In this document: positions 46,198 to 54,083 of the stretch, piece after piece
Position numbering within the stretch: the first letter of the stretch is position 1
Layout of the letters: every line of letters starts with the position of its first letter
Assembly: GCA_014695345.1 (NCBI GenBank)
Contig: JACJOC010000058.1
Span: forward strand, 310,001 to 374,000
Reading direction: 5' to 3'
Length of the DNA: 64,000 nt
Source of the DNA: Cyanobacteria bacterium FACHB-471
GTDB taxonomy: Bacteria; Cyanobacteriota; Cyanobacteriia; Elainellales; Elainellaceae
Notes under the pieces: generated by a model
Told to the model about the DNA's origin: nothing
Seen by the model: the letters and a program-made list of their open reading frames with translations, nothing else
The model's database searches: none
Program-made: the position numbers and the translations under genes

Positions 46198-46674
46198 ATG
46201 GAGAGATATAACCCGCTGACCCCCGCTGCATCGTTAGAGGAGAGGAAACAGCAAGCTCTTCATCAGTGCGATCACCTTAGCAAAGATTTTGCTAAACGTG
46301 CTGACCGTCACAAAGCTCGATATAAGCGGCTTCAAGTTACTAGTATTACGCTAGCTGTCTGCACAACCATTCTCTCAGCTTTGTCTGCTAGCAGAGTGCT
46401 TGTACAGTTGGATTGGATTGTCCCCGTTGTAAGTGGTTTAGCAACACTTTCAACAACGTTGTTGAGCCAAACAAATACACAGAAAATGTGGGTGCAGTCT
46501 CGTAATATTTCTCAGCAGTTTCAGACACAAAATTTTCTTTATTTACAATGCAGTGGGGAGTATGCAAATGTACAGGATGATTCAGAAAGACTTCAATTGT
46601 TCTCGAAGCATTTAATGGAGATTTGGTCACAGGCACAGGAGAATTGGTCACAGCAAGCATCTTCTGGGAAGTAA
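46198..46674 (+). CDS. DUF4231/SLATT-like two-helix membrane protein, likely integron-cassette gene
   Basis: 158 aa from the ATG at 46198; a GTG 12 bases upstream is possible. A charged N-terminal helix rich in Lys/Arg (ALHQCDHLSKDFAKRADRHKARYKR) leads to two hydrophobic segments, about 55-72 (ITLAVCTTILSALSA) and 78-97 (LDWIVPVVSGLATLSTTLLS). Then comes a helical tail with Gln and Trp residues (MWVQSRNISQQFQTQ). This is the layout of DUF4231 and of SLATT domains, predicted pore-forming effectors often found with defence genes, but no partner enzyme is adjacent. An attC-like site follows the stop by 25 bases. Confidence 0.72.
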   Translation: MERYNPLTPAASLEERKQQALHQCDHLSKDFAKRADRHKARYKRLQVTSITLAVCTTILSALSASRVLVQLDWIVPVVSGLATLSTTLLSQTNTQKMWVQSRNISQQFQTQNFLYLQCSGEYANVQDDSERLQLFSKHLMEIWSQAQENWSQQASSGK

Positions 46675-46698
46675 ACAAGTCTTGGTTCGTAGGTTGCT

Positions 46699-46784
46699 GC
46701 ACAACAATTCTGGTGCAGCGGATCGACTGGAAACACCCATGGTGTTGCAAAGGTATTGGAAACCGCTGACCGGAACCGTTAGAA
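46699..46784 (+). other. attC-like recombination site 2
   Basis: 86 bp, the same length and layout as site 1. Boxes: GCACAAC (46699-46705), TGGTGCAGCGG (46711-46721), CCGCTGACCG (46763-46772), GTTAGAA (46778-46784), with 5-base spacers. The inner boxes pair with one extra G on the left in the same place as site 1 and one G-T pair. The LysE gene starts 8 bases after the last box, as in a cassette array. Confidence 0.7.
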
Positions 46785-46791
46785 AGCGCCA

Positions 46792-47412
46792 ATGAACGAA
46801 TTCTTCCTTTCCGCACTCTCATTCGGGTTAGCTGCGGGTCTCAAACCGGGACCACTGGGTGTAATTGTAATTCAACAAGCTTTATCGAGAGGGCTTTTCG
46901 CCGGAGTCCGAGCAAGCCTTGCCCCATTGATTACCGATGGCCCAATCATCATCGCTGCACTTTGGTTTCTCTCGCAATTCAAGAGTATTGAACTATTTGC
47001 CGCTGCTCTAAGTTTGGTTGGAGGAGCTTATCTGCTTTGGCTATCCGCGAGGATGTTTCGCGTCAACAACATTTCGTTAACCGGAAAGCTCGAATCACAA
47101 AGCTCCCTCGCAACAGCAGTGAAGGTGAACCTTCTCAATCCGGGTCCCTATCTCTTTTGGTTCACGGTTGGCGGGAACTACATCATTCGTGGCTCTACCG
47201 CCGAGAGCGTTGTCTTCGTCGTAACCGCTATTGGAACCCTGATAGCTTCCAAGGTTGCTGTTGCCATTCTTGCCGTCCGCTTCTTCCCGTCCTTGGAGAG
47301 TCGTGGCTACCGCCTAACGATGAAATTACTTGCTAGCACATTGGTCTGGTTTGGTCTCGTGTCCATTGTAAGGGCAGCTGAACTTGGACTCCACTATGCC
47401 CGCGCTTTCTAA
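46792..47412 (+). CDS. LysE/RhtB family exporter, likely integron-cassette gene
   Basis: 206 aa with about six membrane helices: the family opening FGLAAGLKPGPLGVIVIQQA and the conserved later segment NLLNPGPYLFWFTVGG. LysE-type proteins export amino acids or other small polar molecules; the substrate cannot be predicted. The gene starts 8 bases after attC-like site 2 and its stop codon lies inside site 3, so it fits a complete cassette. It contains no GCGATCGC. Confidence 0.88.
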   Translation: MNEFFLSALSFGLAAGLKPGPLGVIVIQQALSRGLFAGVRASLAPLITDGPIIIAALWFLSQFKSIELFAAALSLVGGAYLLWLSARMFRVNNISLTGKLESQSSLATAVKVNLLNPGPYLFWFTVGGNYIIRGSTAESVVFVVTAIGTLIASKVAVAILAVRFFPSLESRGYRLTMKLLASTLVWFGLVSIVRAAELGLHYARAF

Positions 47413-47478
47413 CTCTTCATAGCAGCGGACAGCCAAAAAGCCTACGCTTTTGTCCGTCGCTGAACTCCAACGTTAGGA
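47407..47478 (+). other. attC-like recombination site 3
   Basis: 72 bp starting at the LysE stop. Outer boxes TTCTAAC (47407-47413) and GTTAGGA (47472-47478). Inner boxes AGCAGCGGACA (47421-47431) and TGTCCGTCGCTGA (47451-47463) pair apart from a 3-base bulge on the right. The centre forms an extra hairpin (AAAAGC/GCTTTT). The half CGCTGAACTCCAACGTTAGG looks like common environmental attC sequences. Shorter and different in sequence from sites 1 and 2. Confidence 0.65.
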
Positions 47479-47637
47479 CGGACTTGCTTGTTCCAGTCTT
47501 TGTCAACTGAGGTTAATCGCAGTAGAAACGTCAGCGCTCTTGCCATTCTTCTTCAATCTCACCCTCAAAGGTCTGCTGTTTTGTTTGCTTCATCAGAATT
47601 GGTTCGTTCTATCAAGCCAGAGATGGAAGTGGAGGTG

Positions 47638-48432
47638 TTATCCTTTGCCAAAATTATTTCCTAATATCAACTTCCAGAAGCTAGAAACCCACTTTCGCGG
47701 CACAAACCGAGGCAGCGTAGCCAGAATGGGATTAACCAGACTGCCAGGAATCACGATCGGCTCTCGTTTTTCAAATGCTTTTAGGGCATCTCGTACAACA
47801 GTCTCAACTGGCATATCGATTTTTTCAGCTACGTTAACCAGGAACGATGGAAATCCCGCTTCTTTGAAGAACTTAATGCCCGCCGGTCCTGGGCAAACAG
47901 CTAGCACATGCACTCCATAGCTGCGATTTTCTGCCCACAACGCTTCGCTAAAGCTGAGAATAAATGCTTTTGTTGCCGCGTAGATCGAGAAATAGGGCAT
48001 AGACTGAAACGCAGCCACCGAAGACAAATTGATTATCCCTCCCGTTCGACGCTGCCGCATTCCAATCAAGAAGCGATGGCTCAAATCCACAATTGTCGCA
48101 ATATTAAGCTGCACCATTTTCAGCTGCAGGTCGCGATCGCTTTCGGCAAAATCACCGTAATCTCCAATCCCAGCATTGTTGACTAATAGGTCAATCGATC
48201 GTCCAAGTTGTTGCACAGTTTGAAAGATAGTTTCTGTCGCGTCTGGTGCTGTCAAATCCTGAACAATAATGTCTACTTGGATTTGATGTTGATGTTTGAG
48301 GGAATTGGCAAGTTCCTGTAACTTGTCCTGGGAACGAGCGACCAGCACAAGATCGGTTTGACGTGCTGCTAATTGTTGGGCAAATGCTGCACCAATGCCA
48401 GCAGAGGCTCCAGTAATCAAGGCTGTCGTCAT
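47638..48432 (-). CDS. Short-chain dehydrogenase/reductase
   Basis: 264 aa classical SDR. The cofactor motif is TGASAGIGAAF near residues 7-17, NNAGIG near 88, the catalytic Ser in NLSSVAAF and Tyr-Lys in YFSIYAATKAF near 155. The pattern suits NADPH-dependent reduction; the substrate is unknown. The C-terminal ~40 residues (VNPILATLPRFVPRKW) resemble those of the YqjQ/DltE-type group. On the minus strand, after attC-like site 3. The ATG start has no strong ribosome binding site. Confidence 0.92.
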   Translation of the reverse strand: MTTALITGASAGIGAAFAQQLAARQTDLVLVARSQDKLQELANSLKHQHQIQVDIIVQDLTAPDATETIFQTVQQLGRSIDLLVNNAGIGDYGDFAESDRDLQLKMVQLNIATIVDLSHRFLIGMRQRRTGGIINLSSVAAFQSMPYFSIYAATKAFILSFSEALWAENRSYGVHVLAVCPGPAGIKFFKEAGFPSFLVNVAEKIDMPVETVVRDALKAFEKREPIVIPGSLVNPILATLPRFVPRKWVSSFWKLILGNNFGKG

Positions 48433-48511
48433 GCAAACTTATCTCACTTTACTAAAGTAGATTCGGCTAAGTTCATAGTTTCTGCATCATTCCGAAGAAC
48501 TATTACTACAG

Positions 48512-48591
48512 TAGACTTCCTGCGTGAATGGTAGCGCGGCGGAGCCGCGCTACCATTCACGCTTCAAAAAGTGATTCATGCAGGAGGTCTA
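48512..48591. mobile_element. MITE-like nested palindrome
   Basis: An 80-bp element with nested inverted repeats. Outer 18-bp arms are 48512-48529 and 48574-48591 (16 of 18 match, TAGAC(T/C)TCCTGC(G/A)TGAAT). An inner perfect 19-bp stem is 48522-48540 with 48544-48562, loop GGA. No coding capacity. The arms look like terminal inverted repeats of a small non-autonomous element whose parent transposon is not in the window. Confidence 0.6.
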
Positions 48592-48708
48592 GTAAACAAG
48601 GAAGTAGTAATACGGTTAGCTGTGTCTAATGAACCAACCCGTTATCTCGCTAAGTTTGTCGGTGGGGATGCAGCCTTGAAATTTCGGCTGAGCCAGCAAC
48701 ATCAGAAA

Positions 48709-49404
48709 TTAGCTTTTCAGGTTGAGTTGACTCGCTGTCTTTTTTGTTTGGGCTAGGAAAGCATCAAGGAGTGGTTTGCCAAATTGCATCAAGGGTTGCA
48801 CAATTTCTTCCCCCGCTGTTTCAGGTGTGCCTGCATTAAAAGGTGGTTCAGGGGTGTACTCCATCATCAATTGAGCCATCTTTGCAACCTTCTCTCCACA
48901 AAGCAGTCCCAGCAGCGTTAAGCCAAAATCAATTCCTGATGTAACACCAGCCCCTGTGATGCGATCGCGGTCAACAACAACTCGTTGAGGCACAACTTCA
49001 ACTCCCATCATTGCCAGCTGATCACGAAATGCCCAATGGCAGGTTGCTTTGTAGCCTTGCAGTAAACCAGTCGCTGCCAGGAGCATTGAACCTGTGCATA
49101 CACTCGTCACATATTGAGCAGATTTTGACTGCTGTTGCAGAAAGTCCAAAATTTCAACGTCTTTTATGATCTCGATTTGTCTCATACCGCCACCTGGCAC
49201 GCAAATCACATCCAGAGTTGGACAATCGGCAAGTGTTACGGTTGGCGTCAGGGTCAGACCTTCGTTGCTAAGGATAGGGGTCAGATTTTTCCAGACCAAA
49301 TGCACTTGTGTATTGGGTGGAAAGGCTAAAACTTGGTAAGCTGCCATCACGTCAAGCTGAATTACACCCGGATAAACGAGAAAGCCAATTTGTAGTTGAG
49401 ACAT
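48709..49404 (-). CDS. DJ-1/PfpI family protein
   Basis: 231 aa with a class I glutamine-amidotransferase-like fold. The nucleophile elbow cysteine is in YVTSVCTGSMLLAATGLL and a conserved CHWAFRDQL follows, as in isonitrile-hydratase-like and ThiJ/PfpI proteins. A GGGMRQIE motif lies near residue 72. Enzymes of this group act as hydratases, deglycases or proteases; no specific reaction can be claimed. It is divergent from the LuxR-type regulator gene with about 90 bases between, so the regulator may control it. Confidence 0.88.
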   Translation of the reverse strand: MSQLQIGFLVYPGVIQLDVMAAYQVLAFPPNTQVHLVWKNLTPILSNEGLTLTPTVTLADCPTLDVICVPGGGMRQIEIIKDVEILDFLQQQSKSAQYVTSVCTGSMLLAATGLLQGYKATCHWAFRDQLAMMGVEVVPQRVVVDRDRITGAGVTSGIDFGLTLLGLLCGEKVAKMAQLMMEYTPEPPFNAGTPETAGEEIVQPLMQFGKPLLDAFLAQTKKTASQLNLKS

Positions 49405-49497
49405 TGCCCTCAGTTGTTTAATAACGTCTGGTTGTGAAACGATTGTAGGGAAAGTCTGCTAACGCCAATAGTCCTCAAGTGGGTACACTTTTAGCCT

Positions 49498-50199
49498 ATG
49501 CCTCGTTCTCTTTACCCTTTGTTTCAAGCGATCGCTACTGCACCAACTGAACAAGGCCTGCGGTTTAGGGTGATGGATAGTATCAGCGAATATTTTGGAG
49601 TGCAACGCTGGGGGACTTATCTTCTAGATGAAAATAACGGCTTAGCCAGTGTTGATGCAAGAGGGGTTTCAGATACGTTTGTTGAACAGTATCAAAAGTT
49701 TGGTAAATCTGTTGATCCAGTTTTGCAGTACGTTTTGCAGTACCATGCTCCGGCTCATGAAGAATTAGTTCTGCCGAAGGGAGCCTGGAAACAGAGTGAG
49801 TTGTACAAAAGATGCTGTTCTAGCTACGATCATGAGCATATTATGACGGGTCCCATTGTTGGGCAAGGTCAGTTAGTTGGTACAGTAAACTTTGCTCGTA
49901 TTGGTCATGTGCCTGCATTTAGTCAATTGGATCTGGCTAGTTTGGGAGCCGTTTGCACTCACCTTTCTGCACGTCTTGCTGAACTGCGGAAACAGCCCTG
50001 GAGTACAAATCCATCCGTCAAGTGTCTTACACCTAGAGAAGTTCAAATTGCTGATCTTGTTGCAAAAGGGCTGACCAATGCAGAAATTGGTGCGGAGTTA
50101 TGGATCACTCAGAATTCTGTGAAACAAGCTCTAAAGCGTATGTTTCGGAAGTTAGAAGTTTCTGCTCGGACAGAAATGGTAGCGAAATTGCGTATGTGA
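49498..50199 (+). CDS. GAF-LuxR type transcriptional regulator
   Basis: 233 aa. The N-terminal 165 residues look like a GAF sensor domain (FGVQRWGTYLLDENNGLASV, ... LVGTVNFARIG). The C-terminal part is a LuxR-type helix-turn-helix (LTPREVQIADLVAKGLTNAE, IGAELWITQNSVKQ, ALKRMFRKLEV). The recognition-helix region is intact. No receiver domain, so a small molecule or redox state is the likely signal rather than phosphorylation. It diverges from the DJ-1-like gene; shared promoter control is an inference. Confidence 0.88.
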   Translation: MPRSLYPLFQAIATAPTEQGLRFRVMDSISEYFGVQRWGTYLLDENNGLASVDARGVSDTFVEQYQKFGKSVDPVLQYVLQYHAPAHEELVLPKGAWKQSELYKRCCSSYDHEHIMTGPIVGQGQLVGTVNFARIGHVPAFSQLDLASLGAVCTHLSARLAELRKQPWSTNPSVKCLTPREVQIADLVAKGLTNAEIGAELWITQNSVKQALKRMFRKLEVSARTEMVAKLRM

Positions 50200-50379
50200 T
50201 AGGCTCCAACCATGGAGGCAGTTGAATAGAGCAAGATAGCAATTGTAATGTGTGATGCAGTAGACATCACAACACCCCTAGTTTTGAGTTCAAGGTTTTG
50301 CTGCCGCTCATTTAAACCATTCTGCTGGAAGTCGGCTTTTCTTCGCGCACAATTTTACAAATAGATTATATTGCTTCGT

Positions 50380-51099
50380 ATGGATATGTGGGCACTTCAC
50401 AAAGAAGATTGGGAAGCTCTTGAATCTTTAGAGGTTCCAAGGTGCGGTCGTAGATTGGATGTGGCAGGATTTGTCTTAGGCGATTCATTCGAGACGATTT
50501 TGCGGAACATCTCAGAAAATTACCTGAGTGCAGCATGGGCGCGCGTATCAGAATGTTTGAAGCAAAATCATATTTTTGCTAGTGATTTGACTTGGGGATG
50601 GATGCACCCTGGGGAAACAGGACTTCCTGACACGCTCGACACACCCGAAGCTTCCATCGTTATACCGACCAATTTCACAGGGTGGACAAGTTGCGAACTG
50701 TCAGAAATTTGGCGAACTGGAGAATGCAAACGCCTTGATGCACAGTTGAAGAATGGCGTCCCCTCAATCCGTTGCACAGCAACCTGGCGGTCACTCAAAT
50801 GGAACATTGCGCCGCAGGACTATCAGTTAGCGTTGAAGCTCATTGAAGTGAATTGCACTGAAGAAGTATCAGATTGGCATCCCACCTATGTGTTACAAAA
50901 CATTGATGAACCAATTGAACTCTGGCGGCAGATAGGAAGGTCCATACAGGATAATAATCAGCCGCAGGTTGATACTCTGTTAGAGGAAGCAAGACACTTA
51001 TATACATCATTAGGATTTCGGATTCTCCTTCGAGGGTATAAAACGTACCTTTACAGCGGTGCTCATGAAGTCCAAATCGCTTTGCCAGATTTGGTGTAA
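50380..51099 (+). CDS. Unrecognised protein
   Basis: 239 aa from the ATG at 50380; an in-frame TTG lies 9 bases upstream. No signal peptide or membrane segment. The protein is tryptophan-rich (MDMWALHKEDWEALESL, LTWGWMHPGETGLPDTL, TATWRSLKWNIAP) and ends with a globular beta pattern (LYTSLGFRILLRGYKTYLYS). No known domain is recognised. It reads like a real coding gene but stands alone between the regulator and the converging MFS gene. Confidence 0.65.
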   Translation: MDMWALHKEDWEALESLEVPRCGRRLDVAGFVLGDSFETILRNISENYLSAAWARVSECLKQNHIFASDLTWGWMHPGETGLPDTLDTPEASIVIPTNFTGWTSCELSEIWRTGECKRLDAQLKNGVPSIRCTATWRSLKWNIAPQDYQLALKLIEVNCTEEVSDWHPTYVLQNIDEPIELWRQIGRSIQDNNQPQVDTLLEEARHLYTSLGFRILLRGYKTYLYSGAHEVQIALPDLV

Positions 51100-51170
51100 C
51101 GGCCAAAATTCCAAGACATCGCGTTGCAGCAGAACAGGTCACTCCACTCGGCTCATGTATTACGCCACTA

Positions 51171-52406
51171 TCAGTACCGAATCATTCGTGATAGCACAAA
51201 CATCACAATTGATGCCAGCCATGCACCTACCACAATGCTGAGAATGGCTACATCAAAACTACCCGTTGCTGCCACGATTGACCCTGGAATTAGAGAGCCA
51301 CCCACCCCTCCCAACAACATAGATAAACCGTTATAAAGTCCTGTTCCTGCACCCACTTGATTGGCTGGCAAGATGCGTTGAATGATTGCGTATTCTTGAG
51401 CCGCATAAGCACTTTGGCAAAACACTGCGGCGGCAAAAAACAGCACCAAAAGTTCTACTCTATTGGTAGTGGAAGCAATATAAACCATCCCACCTGCTAT
51501 CAGAAAACCAACTCCGGCAAGTTTTGTCCTTTGCTGCAACTTGTCGCCTAGATAAGCCATCAGTGCAATGCCAGCGATTCCGGCTGAAAAAATTAAAGCA
51601 AGCGGCCATCCCAGTTGTGCAAAATCGATCGCCTTTGCACGATTAAAATACGTGGGCAACCAGTTCAATACACCAAAAGCACAAAAGGCATTGAGGCTAC
51701 CTCCTACAACGGCAAGCCAGAATCGATGATCTCGACGATATTGAACCGACGGTCTTTGCTGACGCTGATCGTAAGCGGTCGTATCCACATCAGATTGGAC
51801 TGAAGACGGCTCATCCGGCACTAGAAAGTAAACTAATGGAATCGAGAGCAGCATTCCAGCAACGCCCAAAACCGCAAAGGTAGAACGCCAACCCCAAACC
51901 TGAATCAACGGCACCACAATCAGCGGTGCGATCGCCGTAGACAGCAAAATGCCGCTTCCCCAAATCGCATTAGCACGCGATCGCTCCCCCGACGAAAACC
52001 ATTGACTGATAATCGCACTCAACATCGGAATGTGAACCCCTTCTCCCAGTCCCAAAAGCAAACGTAGGACAATTAGAGCTGTAAAAGAGTATCCAAACGG
52101 TGCGCTCAAAATCGTAACGAGGGAGAAGGCTGCGATCGCTGCTATGACGCTTCGTTTTGCCCCAAATCGCTCTGCTAAAGGACTCAGCAACATGTTGGAC
52201 AGAGCGTAGGATAAAAAGAAAGCAGCCAACAATAACTCGCCCTTTGAGCCTACTTCGCGATCGCTCCAATTAAAGTCTTGAGCAAGACGAGGTATCGCTA
52301 AAGACAGGTTATTGCGGTCTAAATAATTTACAAAAACTGTTACAGCAAGTACGGCAGGAATCTGCCAGCGAGTTTTGGAGTTAAGGGTTATGGAGGTTGG
52401 CATCAA
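51171..52406 (-). CDS. MFS transporter
   Basis: 411 aa with 12 predicted membrane helices in two six-helix halves. The loop 2-3 region has LAERFGAKRSVIAAIAAF and the N-terminus VTVFVNYLDRNNLSLAIPRL, close to the anion:cation symporter (ACS) group of the major facilitator superfamily, whose members carry organic anions such as sugar acids. The substrate cannot be set. The second methionine may be the start. Its 5' end overlaps the opposite-strand RidA fragment. Confidence 0.9.
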   Translation of the reverse strand: MMPTSITLNSKTRWQIPAVLAVTVFVNYLDRNNLSLAIPRLAQDFNWSDREVGSKGELLLAAFFLSYALSNMLLSPLAERFGAKRSVIAAIAAFSLVTILSAPFGYSFTALIVLRLLLGLGEGVHIPMLSAIISQWFSSGERSRANAIWGSGILLSTAIAPLIVVPLIQVWGWRSTFAVLGVAGMLLSIPLVYFLVPDEPSSVQSDVDTTAYDQRQQRPSVQYRRDHRFWLAVVGGSLNAFCAFGVLNWLPTYFNRAKAIDFAQLGWPLALIFSAGIAGIALMAYLGDKLQQRTKLAGVGFLIAGGMVYIASTTNRVELLVLFFAAAVFCQSAYAAQEYAIIQRILPANQVGAGTGLYNGLSMLLGGVGGSLIPGSIVAATGSFDVAILSIVVGAWLASIVMFVLSRMIRY

Positions 52407-52842
52407 AGGCTTTCTAGATCAACCTCCTCAGTTTACGGAGATGTATCCATTAGCACAAGGTAAGATCATCTGGAACCACATAGGGACAATCTTGAAATCG
52501 GCTAGCATGGGTTATGAGAACATAGTTTCTTTACGAACTTATCTACCCAGTCCTGAATGCGATGAGCCAAACATTCGGTTAAAGATGAAATATTTGGGTA
52601 ATAATGAACCCGCCGCAACCGTGATTTGTTGTCAGCTCCTGAAATCAAAGTGGAAGTTAGCAATCGAAGCTGTCGCCCAACATAACAAGTCATTGAATGC
52701 AAGGAACAGCCTAGAGAATTTGTACGTTTTATTTCAAATCGTTGGGAGGAGCGATCGCCTCTGGCTAAACTCTAGATTTCTAGCCAAACCTTATGAATTC
52801 GTTGCTAACGAACCTCCGGCTGAAATGGTTTTTAGCCACTAA
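52375..52842 (+). pseudogene. RidA/YjgF family fragment
   Basis: The reading frame is 155 aa, but only about residues 28-102 match RidA: WNHIGTILKSASMGYENIVS, LRTYLP and ATVICCQLLKSKWKLAIEAV, the second half of that ~125-aa family. The N-terminal half, with the first strands, is replaced by unrelated sequence that overlaps the MFS gene, and a non-homologous tail runs to the stop. It looks like a 5'-truncated remnant. RidA removes reactive enamine/imine intermediates; this copy lacks half of the fold. Confidence 0.72.
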
Positions 52843-52846
52843 AGCC

Positions 52847-53965
52847 ATGAATTGCAGCATTGATTTCGTCGAAGTTCTCTATAGAATTTACCTGAATCAC
52901 AACAAAGTCATCCATTTTCGCAACGGCTACCCGGTTTATTCCCTCTCGACTCCCGCTTTATTTAGCAAACCCGCTGCTAATTTTATTGCTCGTGCCCTCT
53001 ACCGCACAATTCAAAACAAGAATCTGCCCAACATGATGAGTTTTGCGGTGAATGATAACTGCAACGCTGCCTGTCAGCATTGCAGCTTTTTCACAGCCGT
53101 AGAAGAACCAGGTCGGGCAGTCCTGACACTCAATCAGGCACAAAAATTGATTCGAGATGCTCAAGATTTGGGCGTTTCTGTGATTAGCTTTGTGGGGGGT
53201 GAGCCTCTGATGCGATCGGATTTGCCAGAAATTATTCAATCTGTAGATAAAGGCTTTTCTACCACCGTTCTATTCACAAATGGTTGGTTCTTAGAAGAGC
53301 GAATTCATGAATTGAAGTCAGCAGGTTTGGATAGTATTTACATCAGTATTGATTCAGCAAATCCCGCAGAGCACGATCGTTTTCGACGTAAGGAAGGTCT
53401 GTTCGCTCAGGCAATTCGAGGAATTAAACTGGCTCAAAAGCTAGGTTTCTCAACCGGAATTTCGACCACCATGACACCTAAAGCTTACGAACAAGGTGAG
53501 CTCAAAAAAATTGTCGAATTGGGCAAAAAAATTGGTATTCACGAAGTTTTAGTGTTTGATGCGTTGCCCACAGGACGATACAAAGATCGAGAAGATCTAG
53601 TCGATAACGAGGGTTGGGTTGAAGCCATGATTCAATCTGCACAACGGTATAACCAAAATTCAGACTACCCTGGCGTCACCTTTTATGCCCACTTCACTAG
53701 TCACAAAAGTGTCGGGTGCTCCTGTGGAACCAGTTACTTTTATGCTTCTCCCTATGGCGACATCATGTCCTGTGACTTCAACCACAGTAAATTTGGCAAT
53801 GCATTAGAAGAGCCGCTATGGAAAGTGTGGGAAAGACTGACAACTTTGCCGGAATTTTGTCAGGCAAAATGGGGCGGCTGCAAAATCAAAGATTCAACAT
53901 TTCGCGAGATGACGACGGTTTCTGATGGAAGCTGTAATGATTGTGGCGCTGTCAGTAAGTGCTGA
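52847..53965 (+). CDS. Radical SAM protein with SPASM-like C-terminus
   Basis: 372 aa from the ATG at 52847; the frame opens earlier but that part overlaps the RidA fragment. The radical SAM cluster motif C-x3-C-x2-C is in NDNCNAACQHCSFF near residue 75, followed by SFVGGEPLMRSDL (the GGEP motif) and DSIYISIDSANPAEHD. The C-terminus has extra cysteines (SVGCSCGTSYF, DIMSCDFNHS, GGCKIKD, SCNDCGAVSKC), as in SPASM or Twitch domains that bind additional iron-sulphur clusters. Peptide- or lipid-modifying members share this layout; the substrate is unknown. No precursor peptide gene was seen nearby. Two membrane protein genes follow on the same strand. Confidence 0.88.
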   Translation: MNCSIDFVEVLYRIYLNHNKVIHFRNGYPVYSLSTPALFSKPAANFIARALYRTIQNKNLPNMMSFAVNDNCNAACQHCSFFTAVEEPGRAVLTLNQAQKLIRDAQDLGVSVISFVGGEPLMRSDLPEIIQSVDKGFSTTVLFTNGWFLEERIHELKSAGLDSIYISIDSANPAEHDRFRRKEGLFAQAIRGIKLAQKLGFSTGISTTMTPKAYEQGELKKIVELGKKIGIHEVLVFDALPTGRYKDREDLVDNEGWVEAMIQSAQRYNQNSDYPGVTFYAHFTSHKSVGCSCGTSYFYASPYGDIMSCDFNHSKFGNALEEPLWKVWERLTTLPEFCQAKWGGCKIKDSTFREMTTVSDGSCNDCGAVSKC

Positions 53966-54083
53966 TCAGTGAATGATGTATAGGGTGTTTTAAGCAAAGC
54001 TGTAGCGCACCATCTTGTGGAATTGAATTGCTGTGCGATCGCCAACCCATCCTTAAAGAACTAGCTGGAGAAATTTCTTTTGC

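Noticed and set aside
51090-51165. Possible fourth attC-like site after the unrecognised 239-aa gene
   Set aside because: The stop region reads GTGTAAC, but no matching GTTAG-type box and no pairing inner boxes follow.
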